A DNA stretch of 54,015 nucleotides from CAZCSK01 sp964501265 (GCA_964501265.1 CAZCSK010000013.1:1-54015); one strand, 5' to 3'. Shown: positions 33,841 to 43,088, counted from the stretch's first letter. Notes: a model not told the origin generated them from the sequence alone. Numbers and translations: made by a program.

Positions 33841-35064
33841 ATGCTCACGCTCCGGTCCTACTGGCGCCTCATCTCCTCGAACCGCAACTTTCGCCGTCTA
33901 TGGTTCGCCCAGCTAATTTCCCTCGGAGGCGACTGGTTCAACATGATCGCTCTGTTGGGACTCGTGCTGAAGCTGACCGGGTCGAGCGCATCAGCGGGGA
34001 TCGTTTTGGCGGCCAACATGCTCCCGTCCTTTCTGATCTCCCCCATCGCTGGGCAAGCGAGCGACCGTTTCGACCGCCGGCGCATCATGATCGTCGCCGA
34101 CCTCGCGCGATTCTTTCTCGCCCTGGGCATGCTGTTTGTGCGATCCCCCGAGACCGTGTGGCTAGGAATCGTGTGCACGGCCGGAATCGCCACCTTCAGC
34201 GCTTTCTTCATTCCGGCCTCAGGTGCTGCGCTGCCCAACCTCGTTGCTCCCGAGGACCTCGCTTCGGCGAATTCGCTCCTCGCGGCATCATGGGGAACGA
34301 TGCTGGCAGTAGGCGCCGGCCTTGGGGGCTTGGTATCCGGAGCCCTTGGACGCGATGTCGCTTTCTTGATAAACGCCGCCTCGTTTCTTTTGTCCGCCCT
34401 GCTGATCGTAACCGTCAAAGCGCGGTTCTCGCTTACCGAGGTTCGGACGCTGGGCGCGCACCCTTTCAGGGACATGCACGAGGGAATCGTCTACGCCAGA
34501 TCCCATCCGAAGATTGTTGCCCTCATCGCCTCAAAGGGCGGATACGGCCTCGGCGTGGGCACCATCGTGATCCTCCCCATTCTCGCGACAACGGTATTCA
34601 AGTCGGGTGACCAGGGTATCGGAATTCTGTTTGCAGCTCGGGGCATTGGAGTCATCTTGGGACCACTGCTCGCCTACCCGTTTGTTGGCCAAAGTGATCG
34701 GCGGTTGCTGATTGCCCTTGCCGCCTCGATGGCGATCTACGGGGCCGGTTACCTGACTCTGTCGGCTATGCCGGTTCTCGCTGGCGCCGCACTTTTCGCA
34801 ATGGTCGCTCACTTGGGTGGCGGCGCGCAGTGGGTGCTATCCACTTACGGGCTACAAAGGTTTGCACCCGACTACATAAGGGGCCGCGTACTGTCGCTGG
34901 ACTTTGGTGTTGTGAGCCTTTCGATCGGCCTGTCTTCAATATCTGCGGGATACCTCGCAGAACGCTTTGACCCCCGCACCGTGATGGCAGCGCTTGCTGT
35001 GTTTGAGATTGCATACGCCCTGATCTGGCTGATTGCGACCCGGAAACTGTGGCGAAGGACCTGA
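33841..35064 (+). CDS. MFS exporter, EntS/DUF894-like
   Basis: A 407-aa membrane protein: 'NRNFRRLWFAQLISLGGDWF' is the typical beginning of the EntS-like group and 'GQASDRFDRRRIMIVADLAR' the loop 2-3 motif. I start at ATG 33841; the frame is open upstream but overlaps the divergent acyltransferase. It ends immediately next to the stop of the convergent regulator (0 bp gap). Efflux of a small molecule is likely, identity unknown. Confidence 0.87.
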   Translation: MLTLRSYWRLISSNRNFRRLWFAQLISLGGDWFNMIALLGLVLKLTGSSASAGIVLAANMLPSFLISPIAGQASDRFDRRRIMIVADLARFFLALGMLFVRSPETVWLGIVCTAGIATFSAFFIPASGAALPNLVAPEDLASANSLLAASWGTMLAVGAGLGGLVSGALGRDVAFLINAASFLLSALLIVTVKARFSLTEVRTLGAHPFRDMHEGIVYARSHPKIVALIASKGGYGLGVGTIVILPILATTVFKSGDQGIGILFAARGIGVILGPLLAYPFVGQSDRRLLIALAASMAIYGAGYLTLSAMPVLAGAALFAMVAHLGGGAQWVLSTYGLQRFAPDYIRGRVLSLDFGVVSLSIGLSSISAGYLAERFDPRTVMAALAVFEIAYALIWLIATRKLWRRT

Positions 35065-35712
35065 TTACTGGACGAGGCCTTTGCGAAGCGCAAGCGCCAC
35101 CGCGTCCGTACGATCGGCGGCTCCCAACTTCGTGAAGATGTGAGAAATATGAGTCTTGACGGTCTGCGCTCCGATGCCGAGAGCTTTCGCTATTTCCTTG
35201 TTGGCTTTTCCATAGGCCAGCAACTGCAGCACGTCGCGCTCGCGTTTCGACAGTTCCTTCGGCTTCGCATCACCCCGGGCCATCTGAGCGAACTGGTTGA
35301 TCAACTGCTGCGTCACCGCGGGATGAAGCATCGCCTTGCCCGACGCGACCGCAATAATGCCCTTCAGCAACTCCTGACTCGATGTTGTCTTTAGCAGGTA
35401 TCCCAACGCGCCCGCCGATATCGCCTCGTACACATAGGCGTTCTCGTCGTGAACAGTAAGCATTAGGAATTTCACGTCTGGGTGAGAGACGCGAATGCGG
35501 CGAAGGGCCTCGAGCCCGTCAAGCTCCGGCATCCGTATATCTGAAACGACCACGTCGGGCTTATGAATCTCGACCAGTTCAATCAGTTCTCGGCCGTTGG
35601 CCGCTTCTGCGACGACTTGCACTTCGGCAGCGGAATCCAACATAGAGCGAAGTCCGTCGCGAATAAGGGGATGGTCATCCGCAAGGATGACGCGGATTGG
35701 CGCGGCGGCCAT
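35065..35712 (-). CDS. NarL/LuxR-type response regulator
   Basis: Receiver domain 'RVILADDHPLIRDGL' with phospho-Asp in 'DVVVSDIRMPELDG' and Lys in 'GYLLKTT'; C-terminal HTH 'LSKRERDVLQLLAYGKANKE' and 'TVKTHISHIFTKLGAADR'. About 215 aa. ATG 35712 begins just after the GGDEF gene stop (TGAAATG); GTG 35724 is a longer alternative. No kinase is adjacent; it is downstream of the GGDEF gene in the same direction, so it may be served by a remote kinase or by the broken DosS-like kinase upstream in the same run. Confidence 0.9.
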   Translation of the reverse strand: MAAAPIRVILADDHPLIRDGLRSMLDSAAEVQVVAEAANGRELIELVEIHKPDVVVSDIRMPELDGLEALRRIRVSHPDVKFLMLTVHDENAYVYEAISAGALGYLLKTTSSQELLKGIIAVASGKAMLHPAVTQQLINQFAQMARGDAKPKELSKRERDVLQLLAYGKANKEIAKALGIGAQTVKTHISHIFTKLGAADRTDAVALALRKGLVQ

Positions 35713-35713
35713 T

Positions 35714-36520
35714 TCAGGTTCCACTTCCCTTATGTCGGATGTCCGCCGACTCTACTTGAAGGACGGGTTGGGCCGTAGCCACCCGATTTCTTCCTGCTTC
35801 CTTAGCCTGGTAAAGGGCGCGATCTGCAGTTGCGTAAAGGGTGTCGGCGCTCGGATCGGTGAAGTCCGAGGAGCATGACACGCCCACAGACGCAGTGACC
35901 GCGACCTTTCCGTTGTCGACAGAGGCACTTGAGATTGCGAGTCGTACACGCTCGGCTAGAACAATCGCCTCTGTCTTGCCAGTCTCAGGCAATAACAGCG
36001 CGAACTCCTCCCCTCCGACTCGAGCAGCAGTGTCTCCCCTCCGAGTCACCGACGCGAGAGCGTGTGCGGAAGAAACCAGGACTCTGTCGCCGGTCTGGTG
36101 GCCGAACCGGTCGTTTACTAGTTTGAAGTGATCAAGATCCGCGATCGCGATCGTGAACGGTGCACCGGTCCGCTGGCTTCGCGCATGTTCTTCGAAGAGC
36201 CGGGCCCGGAAGTAGCGAAGGTTGCGGAGACCCGTTAGTTCATCGGTGACAGAGGCTTCCTCAAGACGCTTGTTCGCCTGCTCGAGCCTCTCCTCGTGCG
36301 ATCCAATCAGTGAACCGAAAACGGCGAATGCAACCGCCGTGGGAAGGGCGAGATAGACATATAGGCCGAAGTTGCCTGCGAGTTCCTCTAGCGGAGAGTG
36401 CCCGGCAAGCGCGCGGATGGCAAGCCAACCTAAAGGAGCTCCCATCGCAAGAAAGACGCCCTGGAGGCTCCGGTACCTCACACGAGAAGGGCGCCCCATC
36501 TCTCCTCCGTCCGGCATCAA
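35714..36520 (-). CDS. GGDEF diguanylate cyclase
   Basis: Makes c-di-GMP from two GTP. 268 aa with two N-terminal membrane segments (about 20-75), a short coiled linker and the GGDEF domain: 'IADLDHFKLVNDRFGHQTGD' and active-site GGEEF. The inhibitory I-site RxxD lies five residues before it ('RRGDTAARVGGEEF'), so product feedback is expected. Overlaps or touches the downstream response regulator. Confidence 0.92.
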   Translation of the reverse strand: MMPDGGEMGRPSRVRYRSLQGVFLAMGAPLGWLAIRALAGHSPLEELAGNFGLYVYLALPTAVAFAVFGSLIGSHEERLEQANKRLEEASVTDELTGLRNLRYFRARLFEEHARSQRTGAPFTIAIADLDHFKLVNDRFGHQTGDRVLVSSAHALASVTRRGDTAARVGGEEFALLLPETGKTEAIVLAERVRLAISSASVDNGKVAVTASVGVSCSSDFTDPSADTLYATADRALYQAKEAGRNRVATAQPVLQVESADIRHKGSGT

Positions 36521-36521
36521 G

Positions 36522-36845
36522 TTAAGTGCCCCCCACGTGCGGCCAACCGATGACCGCTGCTCCGAGGCGATCTACGAAATGCTTGACGGTCGCCTCGGCG
36601 ACCCGGTGTAGAGCCCACCTGTCAAGTATCCCACCGAGCGCTCCAAATGGAGGCTCGTAAGTGCCCCGAAAGGCGATCTGAGTGTGAAGCGACCCCAACG
36701 GAGCAACGATGAGCTCAGCATCCATTCTCGGGAACAACCCAGGGGTTCCCGTGGCCTGCCAGGTTATCGGAACAACCAGCTGATCTTGCGTCTCGATGGG
36801 AACTCGAACTTCGAGGTGAACCGTCTTGGCGTAGTAGACGAACAT
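36522..36845 (-). CDS. Small SRPBCC-like protein (possibly N-terminally short)
   Basis: A 107-aa soluble protein; 'VHLEVRVPIE', 'PRMDAELIVAPLGSLHTQIA' and the long C-terminal helix 'RVAEATVKHFVDRLG' look like the second half of a polyketide-cyclase/START-type (SRPBCC) fold, which usually has about 150 residues. The open frame extends to 37076 but that part is the shadow of the neighbouring gene. Function unknown; ligand binding is the fold's usual role. Ends 1 bp from the GGDEF start. Confidence 0.55.
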   Translation of the reverse strand: MFVYYAKTVHLEVRVPIETQDQLVVPITWQATGTPGLFPRMDAELIVAPLGSLHTQIAFRGTYEPPFGALGGILDRWALHRVAEATVKHFVDRLGAAVIGWPHVGGT

Positions 36846-36870
36846 GGCGCTACCAGACAGCGCCTCGCGG

Positions 36871-37516
36871 CTACGTCGCTGTCTCGACGGGGGCGAACGC
36901 CTTGCTCTTTGGGGTGACAAAGGCATGCAGGAACCCGGCGAACGAAAGGAGGGCGAGCAAGGCTGCCGCGGCGTACGCCACTTGTGACGCCTGAGCGGCC
37001 TTTTGGCCCAAATCGCTGAACCCGAAGCTGGTGAGCAAAGCGCCGCGCAGCATCTCACCCTTGAACACGGTTTCACGGACGGCCGTGGTGTCGGTCAGCT
37101 GCTTCTGAAGGTCCGGGAGGGCCGGGTCGCTGCTCGCCTGGGCGGCCGTGATCTTGCTTCTCAGCTCTCCTTGCACGTCCCCGAGTTGAGAATACGTCTT
37201 ACCGTTGGCGTTGGGGAGATTCTTGAGGTGAAAGCCGATGAACTCGTTGGCGTAGCACTCGGCCTGCTTGCCTGTGGACAGCGGCTGGCCGGCGTACGTC
37301 ACGAGACACCCGGAGTTCTTCTTGGTGAACTCCTTTTCTTCGGCCGTGAGCTTGGTCAACTGACTTAAACATGATCTTCTGTGAGCTCAACTGCTTGTTC
37401 ACATAGGTTCGCGCGAACTTCGCGTTGCTGGCGAGCACGAGTCCCAGGATCGCTAGCAGGCCGGCGAGTCCGAACCCACCAGCGCTAAACAGGATGTCGA
37501 GCGTTCTCCGTTTCAT
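36871..37516 (-). pseudogene. Two-segment membrane protein gene split by a frameshift
   Basis: Two frames make one protein: 37516 leftwards encodes 'MKRRTLDILFSAGGFGLAG' with one membrane segment and continues to about 37365 ('NKQLSSQKIMFKS'); from about 37359 the next frame gives 'LTKLTAEEKEFTKKNSGCLV' through a second membrane segment to 36871. A +1 shift joins them near TTTAAGTCAGTTGACC. The first part has a proper start (AGAGG, 6 nt, ATG) and an ATGA overlap with the upstream gene; the second part has no ribosome site of its own. Hence a recent mutation or a one-base sequence error. Family: small actinobacterial membrane protein of unknown function. Confidence 0.65.
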
Positions 37517-37893
37517 TGAGTTCCTCTTTTGGGTTGTTTTCCTCTGTCCCTTCCATTGGGTCCATGGCAGCCATCAATCCGCCTTTCCGGATGGCGAACG
37601 ATGTCGAGTGCCTCGTGCAGAAACACTGATGGGCGGAGAAAGGGGTCGTGGCGTTCGGCCCGTCCGAGGGCCCGCCCCACGGCAAAAGCCGTCAGCAAGG
37701 CGACGTGGCGCTGCGGCGAGGTTGCCGCGGCATACTTGCCCATCTCGAGAAGCGTGCGGATATCATCCTGCCCGGGCGCTATGGATCGGTCCGCAGCGAG
37801 CCGCTTGTCCAGCGGGTCGAACCAGGACTTGAGCTCGTTCTTCTGAAGATCTCCGCTTCTTGCTTCGGAGACCGCGGCATCCTTCTCGTACAT
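37513..37893 (-). CDS. Hypothetical protein, 126 aa
   Basis: Soluble, charged protein starting 'MYEKDAAVSEARSGDLQKNE', with a helical middle 'TSPQRHVALLTAFAVGRALG'. Not recognised. The start is convincing: GAAGGAGATACCGATG gives an ideal Shine-Dalgarno and spacing. ATGA overlap with the split membrane-protein gene shows an operon. Upstream 180 bp contain an inverted repeat that could be a regulator site. Confidence 0.65.
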   Translation of the reverse strand: MYEKDAAVSEARSGDLQKNELKSWFDPLDKRLAADRSIAPGQDDIRTLLEMGKYAAATSPQRHVALLTAFAVGRALGRAERHDPFLRPSVFLHEALDIVRHPERRIDGCHGPNGRDRGKQPKRGTQ

Positions 37894-37990
37894 CGGTATC
37901 TCCTTCCGAAATCATCCATCCGCGAGTTCTGCGACTCTGGGGTGATACTGGAACCAGTCTGTGCCTGATAGCTACTGGTTAGTAGTGCTG

Positions 37991-38014
37991 AAGGACCCTA
38001 CGCATAAGGGCCGT
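37991..38014. promoter_or_regulatory. Candidate operator: imperfect palindrome upstream of the 37893 gene
   Basis: AAGGACCCTACG/CATAAGGGCCGTT: half-sites GGaCCCT and AAGGGcC in a 24-bp quasi-palindrome about 100 nt before the start of the 37513-37893 gene. It loosely resembles DosR-type boxes (GGGaC...GtCCC); given the DosR-like gene just upstream, a site for that regulator is possible but unproven. Confidence 0.3.
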
Positions 38015-38074
38015 TCGGCGTCTGCGAAATGGGTGGACTTTACTCGCGGTGGTGAGAGATTGTCTGAGGACCCG

Positions 38075-38673
38075 CTAGGATTCGGAATCCTCGCGTGGAC
38101 GTTGCGACCGGATCCGAGTGATGTAGGTGGCGGCCCCGGCGCGCCGAGTGACCTCGAGCTTCTGAAGGATGCTCGAAACGTAGTTCTTCACTGTCTTTTC
38201 CGAGAGCTTCAGGTTCTCTGCCAATCCTTCTCTTCGATCTTTGCTCTTCTCAAACGGTCAAGCACCCGAGCCGTTACCCCCGGATCGAGCAAAGATTTCC
38301 CTTCTCCAACGGTCCGGACGGCCTCTACAAGGTCGCGACCGCGAATCTGTTTCAGCACGAAACCAGCGGCCCCGGCCATGATCGAGCTGAAGAGGGCGTC
38401 GTCGTCGGCATATGAGGTGAGCATCACGATCTGAACATTCGGATCGCCGCTCCTGATGTCGCGGCAGGCCTCAACGCCCCCGCCTTCCGGCATCCGCACG
38501 TCCATAACGATGACCTGGGGTGAGCAAATTTTGGCGAGATCCACGGCCTGCTTCCCGCTCCCCGCTTCGCCCACGACTTCCAGGTCGGGCTCCGCCTCGA
38601 TGAGCGAGCGAATCCCTCGACGAACTACCTCATGATCGTCGACCAACATCACCCGGAGTTTGGTTGTCATCAC
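38075..38673 (-). pseudogene. DosR/DevR-like response regulator, deleted and frameshifted
   Basis: Receiver domain is intact: 'RVMLVDDHEVVRRGIRSLIE', phospho-Asp in 'VIVMDVRMPEGGG', 'MLTSYADDDALFSSIMAGAA' and Lys in 'GFVLKQIRG', close to DosR. After 'LDRLRRAKIEEKD' the frame ends (38209). The rest of the LuxR HTH appears in another frame: 'LAENLKLSEKTVKNYVSSIL' followed by 'QKLEVTRRAGAATY', ending at TAG 38075. The first half of the HTH (LTPRERxVLxLIAEGKTN) is missing, so this is a deletion of roughly 60-80 bp with a frame change, not only a single-base error. GTG/ATG start overlaps the kinase stop. Confidence 0.75.
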
Positions 38674-39696
38674 GCCGGCTTCTCCGTGTTGGCTGGGATC
38701 CGCAGGAGGTGTTGGGTCCCCTTCGGGTGCCGGGCGATGATCGCCAGACTGCCTCCCAGGATGAGGGCCCGCTCCTCGATGTTAGTAAGGCCATGCCCGC
38801 GCCGGACCGAGGAGGGATCGAACCCCACCCCGTCGTCATCGATCGCCAGCACAATCTCGTCCTTTTCGTTGGTGCATCGGATGTAGATCTCCGAGGCCTG
38901 GGCGTATCGAGAGATATTAAATAGAATTTCACGGACGATCTGTACGACATGGACCTGCATGTCGGCCGGTATGGGATCGAACGCCTTTTCCTCCAAATCC
39001 ACAGTCTTCAGCAATGGCCTCATCGATCCGCGTCCGGGCCAGTTCGAGATCGTGATTCATGATCGATGCAGAGCCCTGCAGAGCGAGACCCACCGAATAG
39101 ATCGATTGGATCATGCCATCATGAAGCTCGTGGGCGATCCTGTCTCGCTCCTTGAGGATCGCTACTTCCTGGGTCCGCCCGAGAACTTCCTCCTGCAACC
39201 GTGCGTTGGCGATCGCCGCCCCTACCTGTGAGGCGAACATCAAAGCAACTCGCTCGTCGCTCTTCGAGAAGTCCGCCGCCCCGTTCTTGTTAGTAAGGTA
39301 GAGGCGACCGAAGATCTGGCCTCTAACGACTATCGGAACCTCCAGGAAGGAGTGCATCTCGGGGTGGTGTGCGGGGAAGCCGACCGACCGAGGGTGATCT
39401 GAAACCTCCCCCAGAGTCAGCGGTTTGCCCTCCTCGATGATCACACCTAGCACTCCCTTGCCTTCCGGCAGGTGGCCTATCCACCGAGCCACTTCCACTT
39501 CCACGCCGGAATGCACGAAGCGCTCGAGCATGCCGTTCTTCGCGAGAACTCCGAGGGCAGCGTACTCACAGTCGATCACCTCCATAGAGAGATCGGCGAT
39601 TCGTTGGAGCAGCGAGTCGAGGTCGAGCGTCGATGTCAGCATCATTCCTGCGTCGACGAGGGCAGTGAGTCGCTCCTCCCAGGGCCGCTCTTTCAT
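38670..39696 (-). pseudogene. DosS/DevS-like GAF histidine kinase, deleted and frameshifted
   Basis: N-terminal GAF domain with the DosS-type run 'VSDHPRSVGFPAHHPEMHSF' and 'RLYLTNKNGAADF'; H-box 'RDRIAHELHDGMIQSIYSVG'. After 'ARTRIDEAI' (about 39015) the sequence jumps frame to 'LLKTVDLEEKAFDPIPADMQ', N-box 'IVREILFNISRYAQASEI', 'DDDGVGFDPSS' and 'RGHGLTNIEERA', ending at 38670. The segment normally found between H-box and N-box (the 'VIxDIRxYIxxLR' helix) is absent. So a deletion plus frameshift has separated the dimerisation part from the ATPase part. Residual use of either part cannot be excluded. Confidence 0.78.
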
Positions 39697-39727
39697 AGCG
39701 CGGTTTCCCCCACCCTCAGGTATGCGA

Positions 39728-40495
39728 CTACTTGGGGGCCATCCGAAGGGCTCCGTCCAAACGAATCACCTCTCCGTTCAACATTGGATTTTCGATTATG
39801 TGACGCACGAGGGCCGCGTACTCAGATGGCCGGCCGAGTCGTCGCGGATGCGGAATCGCAGCCGCGAGGGCGTCGCGCGACTCCTGGGGCAGCATTGCCA
39901 GCATCGGCGTGTCGAATGTTCCCGGGGCAATTGTCATCACACGGATTAACGCCGAGGACAGGTCGCGGGCCATGGGAAGCGTCATTCCGGCAACCCCACC
40001 CTTGGATGCCGCATAGGCGTTCTGCCCGATCTGGCCGTCAAACGCGGCCACCGAAGCTGTATTGACTATGACTCCACGCTCTTCGCCTTCTGGTTCCTGT
40101 TTCAACATCTGTGCCGCAGCCAGGCGGATCACGTTAAAGGTTCCAATCAGATTGATCCGCACGACCAGTTCAAACTGCTCGAGCGGCAGCGGCTCCCCCT
40201 GTTTATTTACCACTCTTCCGGGCCATCCCACACCGGCACAGTTCACTACAAAATGTACGCCCCCGAATGCCTCCACAGCCCCCACCACGGCGGCCTGCAC
40301 TTCCTCTTCTGACGTGACATCGGCCGCGCAAAACCGAACCGAGTCTCCAATTTCCTTTGCCTTGGTTTCGCCATCAGAATTTGGTAAATCTAAGATCATC
40401 GCTCGGCCCCCAGCCGCAACAATGTCTTCGACCGTCGCAAGGCCCAAACCGGAGGCTCCACCGGTGACTAACGCTGTCTTCCCTTTGATGTTCAT
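39728..40495 (-). CDS. Short-chain dehydrogenase, 3-hydroxyacyl-CoA dehydrogenase type 2-like
   Basis: NAD(P)-dependent oxidoreductase of 255 aa. 'ALVTGGASGLGLAT' (cofactor), 'VVNCAGVGWPG', and the Ser/Tyr/Lys triad in 'NTASVAAFDGQIGQNAYAAS' plus K. 'MLPQESRDALAAAIPHPRRL' and 'GEVIRLDGALRM' match the HSD17B10-like group, which oxidises 3-hydroxyacyl-CoA in fatty-acid or isoleucine breakdown. AAAGGAG lies 7 nt before ATG 40495. It follows the CBS/CGL pair by 11 bp. Confidence 0.9.
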   Translation of the reverse strand: MNIKGKTALVTGGASGLGLATVEDIVAAGGRAMILDLPNSDGETKAKEIGDSVRFCAADVTSEEEVQAAVVGAVEAFGGVHFVVNCAGVGWPGRVVNKQGEPLPLEQFELVVRINLIGTFNVIRLAAAQMLKQEPEGEERGVIVNTASVAAFDGQIGQNAYAASKGGVAGMTLPMARDLSSALIRVMTIAPGTFDTPMLAMLPQESRDALAAAIPHPRRLGRPSEYAALVRHIIENPMLNGEVIRLDGALRMAPK

Positions 40496-40506
40496 GCGCG
40501 TCTCCT

Positions 40507-41631
40507 TTATCCGAGTGCGGTTTTCAGATCGTCGATCAAGTCGAGCGGGTCTTCGATGCCCACCGACAGTCGGATCAACTCTTCGGAAACGGCAAAGGGT
40601 GTGTCGGCAATGCTTGCATGCGTCATGGCCGCAGGATGTTCGATGAGCGACTCGACTCCTCCGAGCGATTCGCCCAGAAAAAAGAGCTTGGTCTTGGAAA
40701 CCACTGCCAGCGCGTGCTCCCGGGTAGACACCTCGAACGACACCATCCCTCCGAACCCATCCATCTGCCGGCGCGCCACCTCGTGATTGGGATGATCCTT
40801 CAGGCCCGGATACCAAACCGACGTGACTTCCGGATGGTCGAGCAAGAACTCAGCTACTTTTTGTGCGTTCTCACAATGGCGGCGCATCCTCACTCCCAAG
40901 GTCTTCATCCCTCGCAGCACTAACCAGGAATCAAAAGGACCCGGTACCGCGCCCACAGCGTTTTGAAGAAACCTGAGCTGCTCGGCAAGCTTCTGGTCTG
41001 ACGTCAAAGCTGCCCCTCCGACAACATCGGAATGGCCCCCCAAGTACTTAGTCGTCGAGTGCACCACGATGTCCGCCCCCAGCTGCAGGGGCCTTTGAAG
41101 AAAGGGCGTGGCGAAGGTGTTATCGACGACAACGATCGCACCCGTTTGCCTTCCAAGTTCAGCGAGAGCTTGGAGGTCGGCAATCCGCAAATAGGGATTG
41201 GTGGGAGTCTCGATCCAAATCATCTTTGTGCTGGACCGGACTGCGGCGGCCACGGCGGCGACAGATGTCGTGTCCGCGGATGAAAACTCAAGGCCAAATC
41301 GAACCAGAACCTTCTCGAAGAGCCGACGCGTGCCCCCGTAAACGTCTTCTCCAAGGACAACGTGGTCGCCGGACGAGAGCAACCGAAGGACGGTGTCTTC
41401 CGCCGCCATCCCGGAGGCAAAAGCAAATCCGAACGTTGCTTCCTCCAAAGAGGCAAGGCAAGTTTCGAGAGCGGTCCTGGTCGGATTGCCGGTGCGCGAG
41501 TACTCGTATCCCTTGTGTTTTCCGACCTCGGTTTGAACGTAAGTCGAAGTTTGGTAGATGGGCACAACCGCCGCGCCGGTGGCGGAATCGGGATCCTGCC
41601 CCGTGTGGATCGCCCTGGTCTCGAATTTCAT
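40507..41631 (-). CDS. Cystathionine gamma-lyase / gamma-synthase
   Basis: PLP enzyme of the Cys/Met metabolism family, 374 aa. 'YEYSRTGNPTR', 'FASGMAAEDTVLRLLSSGD', the PLP Lys in 'VVHSTTKYLGGHSD' and 'LGGVESLIEHPAAMTH' are diagnostic. ATGA overlap with the cystathionine beta-synthase gene argues for the lyase role, i.e. the second step of reverse transsulfuration (cystathionine to cysteine), though MetB activity cannot be excluded by sequence. Confidence 0.93.
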   Translation of the reverse strand: MKFETRAIHTGQDPDSATGAAVVPIYQTSTYVQTEVGKHKGYEYSRTGNPTRTALETCLASLEEATFGFAFASGMAAEDTVLRLLSSGDHVVLGEDVYGGTRRLFEKVLVRFGLEFSSADTTSVAAVAAAVRSSTKMIWIETPTNPYLRIADLQALAELGRQTGAIVVVDNTFATPFLQRPLQLGADIVVHSTTKYLGGHSDVVGGAALTSDQKLAEQLRFLQNAVGAVPGPFDSWLVLRGMKTLGVRMRRHCENAQKVAEFLLDHPEVTSVWYPGLKDHPNHEVARRQMDGFGGMVSFEVSTREHALAVVSKTKLFFLGESLGGVESLIEHPAAMTHASIADTPFAVSEELIRLSVGIEDPLDLIDDLKTALG

Positions 41632-43013
41632 CTCTTTCGGTTTCTTTCTGCAAAGAACGTCAGGAGATCCGCGCGCGTAACAACGCCAACGGGCCGACCG
41701 CCCTCGACTGCAACAATCGCCGCGGCCCCCAGACCTAGATTCGATACAAGCGACTCAACCGCCTCAGTGACGTCCACCATTGGCATCGGTGGCTGCATAA
41801 CCTCGGCCACTTGTTTTTCAAATGCATCAGGTTCCCGAAGCACAACATCCAACAGATCGCGCTCCCGAATCGAGCCGACGACCTCTCCGGGACTTTCGGG
41901 GTCGTCTTTACCGATGACCGGCAACTGAGAAACACCGAACTCCTTCATCACGTCGATGGCAGCTCCGATTCTCTCGTCCGGATGGACATGAACCAAGTCG
42001 GGGATTCCTGAGGACTTGGTCTTAATCACGTCCGATACTGTGAACAGATCCGAAGGTCGCTCAAGAAAACCGTGCTGGGACATCCACGTATCGCTATAAA
42101 TCTTGGATATATAGGAGCGGCCACCGTCTGGGAGGAGAACGACCACGAGTGCGTCTTTGGGGAGATCCGCCGCAACTCGTACTGCGGCAACCACTGCCGT
42201 GCCGCACGAGCCGCCAGCAAGGATGCCCTCCTCACGCGTGATCCGACGCGTCATCACGAATGTCTCACGGTCCGATACGCGCTCCCATCGATCTACGATT
42301 TCGGGGTCGAAAGTTGATGGCCAAAAATCCTCACCAATTCCTTCCGTCAGGTACGGATGGACGTCTTCGGGGCCCGTGTAGATCGAGCCCTCCGGGTCCG
42401 CCCCCACTATCAATACCTCCGGGTTTTGCTCCTTGAGGTAGCGTCCGGCGCCGGTGATCGTCCCCCCGGTGCCTACACCGGCGACAAACGCTGTGATCTT
42501 GCCTTCGGTCTGCTCCCAAATTTCCGGCCCGGTCGTGTCGTAATGAGCTTTTGGATTCGCTTCGTTGTAGTACTGATTCGGTTGAACGGCACCATGCACT
42601 TCTTCAGCGAGACGGTTGGCCACGCTGTAATAGGATCGCGGACTTTCGGGGGCAACCTCGGTGGGGCAAACCACCACCTCCGCGCCGTAAGCCCGCAACA
42701 GATTCATCTTCTCCTGACTCATTTTGTCGGGCATTACAAATATGCATCGATACCCGCGGCGCGCCGCGGCAATGGCAAGACCAACCCCGGTGTTGCCGCT
42801 GGTGGGCTCGACAATGACTCCTCCCGGTCTCAGCGTCCCCGCCTTTTCCGCTGCAACGATCATGGCCTCACCGATACGATCCTTCACACTGCCGCCCGGA
42901 TTCATCATTTCCAACTTCGCCGCAATCCGCGCAGGCAACCCCTTACCGATCCGGTCAAGCGCAACCAGAGGTGTATTCCCGACCAGAGAAAGCAAATCAG
43001 AATGAATGGTCAC
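41628..43013 (-). CDS. cbs: Cystathionine beta-synthase with C-terminal CBS pair
   Basis: PLP enzyme condensing homocysteine with serine to cystathionine, 461 aa. Catalytic domain: 'MMNPGGSVKDR' with the PLP Lys, 'EPTSGNTGVGLAIAAARRGY', 'GTGGTITGAGRYLKE' and 'GSCGTAVVAAV'. C-terminal tandem CBS domains (about 335-455) likely sense S-adenosylmethionine or nucleotides. There is no heme-binding N-terminus. First gene of a unit with the gamma-lyase and probably the SDR. Confidence 0.94.
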   Translation of the reverse strand: MTIHSDLLSLVGNTPLVALDRIGKGLPARIAAKLEMMNPGGSVKDRIGEAMIVAAEKAGTLRPGGVIVEPTSGNTGVGLAIAAARRGYRCIFVMPDKMSQEKMNLLRAYGAEVVVCPTEVAPESPRSYYSVANRLAEEVHGAVQPNQYYNEANPKAHYDTTGPEIWEQTEGKITAFVAGVGTGGTITGAGRYLKEQNPEVLIVGADPEGSIYTGPEDVHPYLTEGIGEDFWPSTFDPEIVDRWERVSDRETFVMTRRITREEGILAGGSCGTAVVAAVRVAADLPKDALVVVLLPDGGRSYISKIYSDTWMSQHGFLERPSDLFTVSDVIKTKSSGIPDLVHVHPDERIGAAIDVMKEFGVSQLPVIGKDDPESPGEVVGSIRERDLLDVVLREPDAFEKQVAEVMQPPMPMVDVTEAVESLVSNLGLGAAAIVAVEGGRPVGVVTRADLLTFFAERNRKR

Positions 43014-43088
43014 GCTGCTAACGATAGCCGAATACCCGATTCACCCGGTGGGTCGGAGAGGAGGTCGGAGGTCGTCCAGGAGGGCCAC

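Noticed and set aside
36846..37076. Upstream extension of the SRPBCC-like frame
   Set aside because: Arg/Ser/Pro-rich translation lying within the coding frame of the neighbouring membrane-protein gene.
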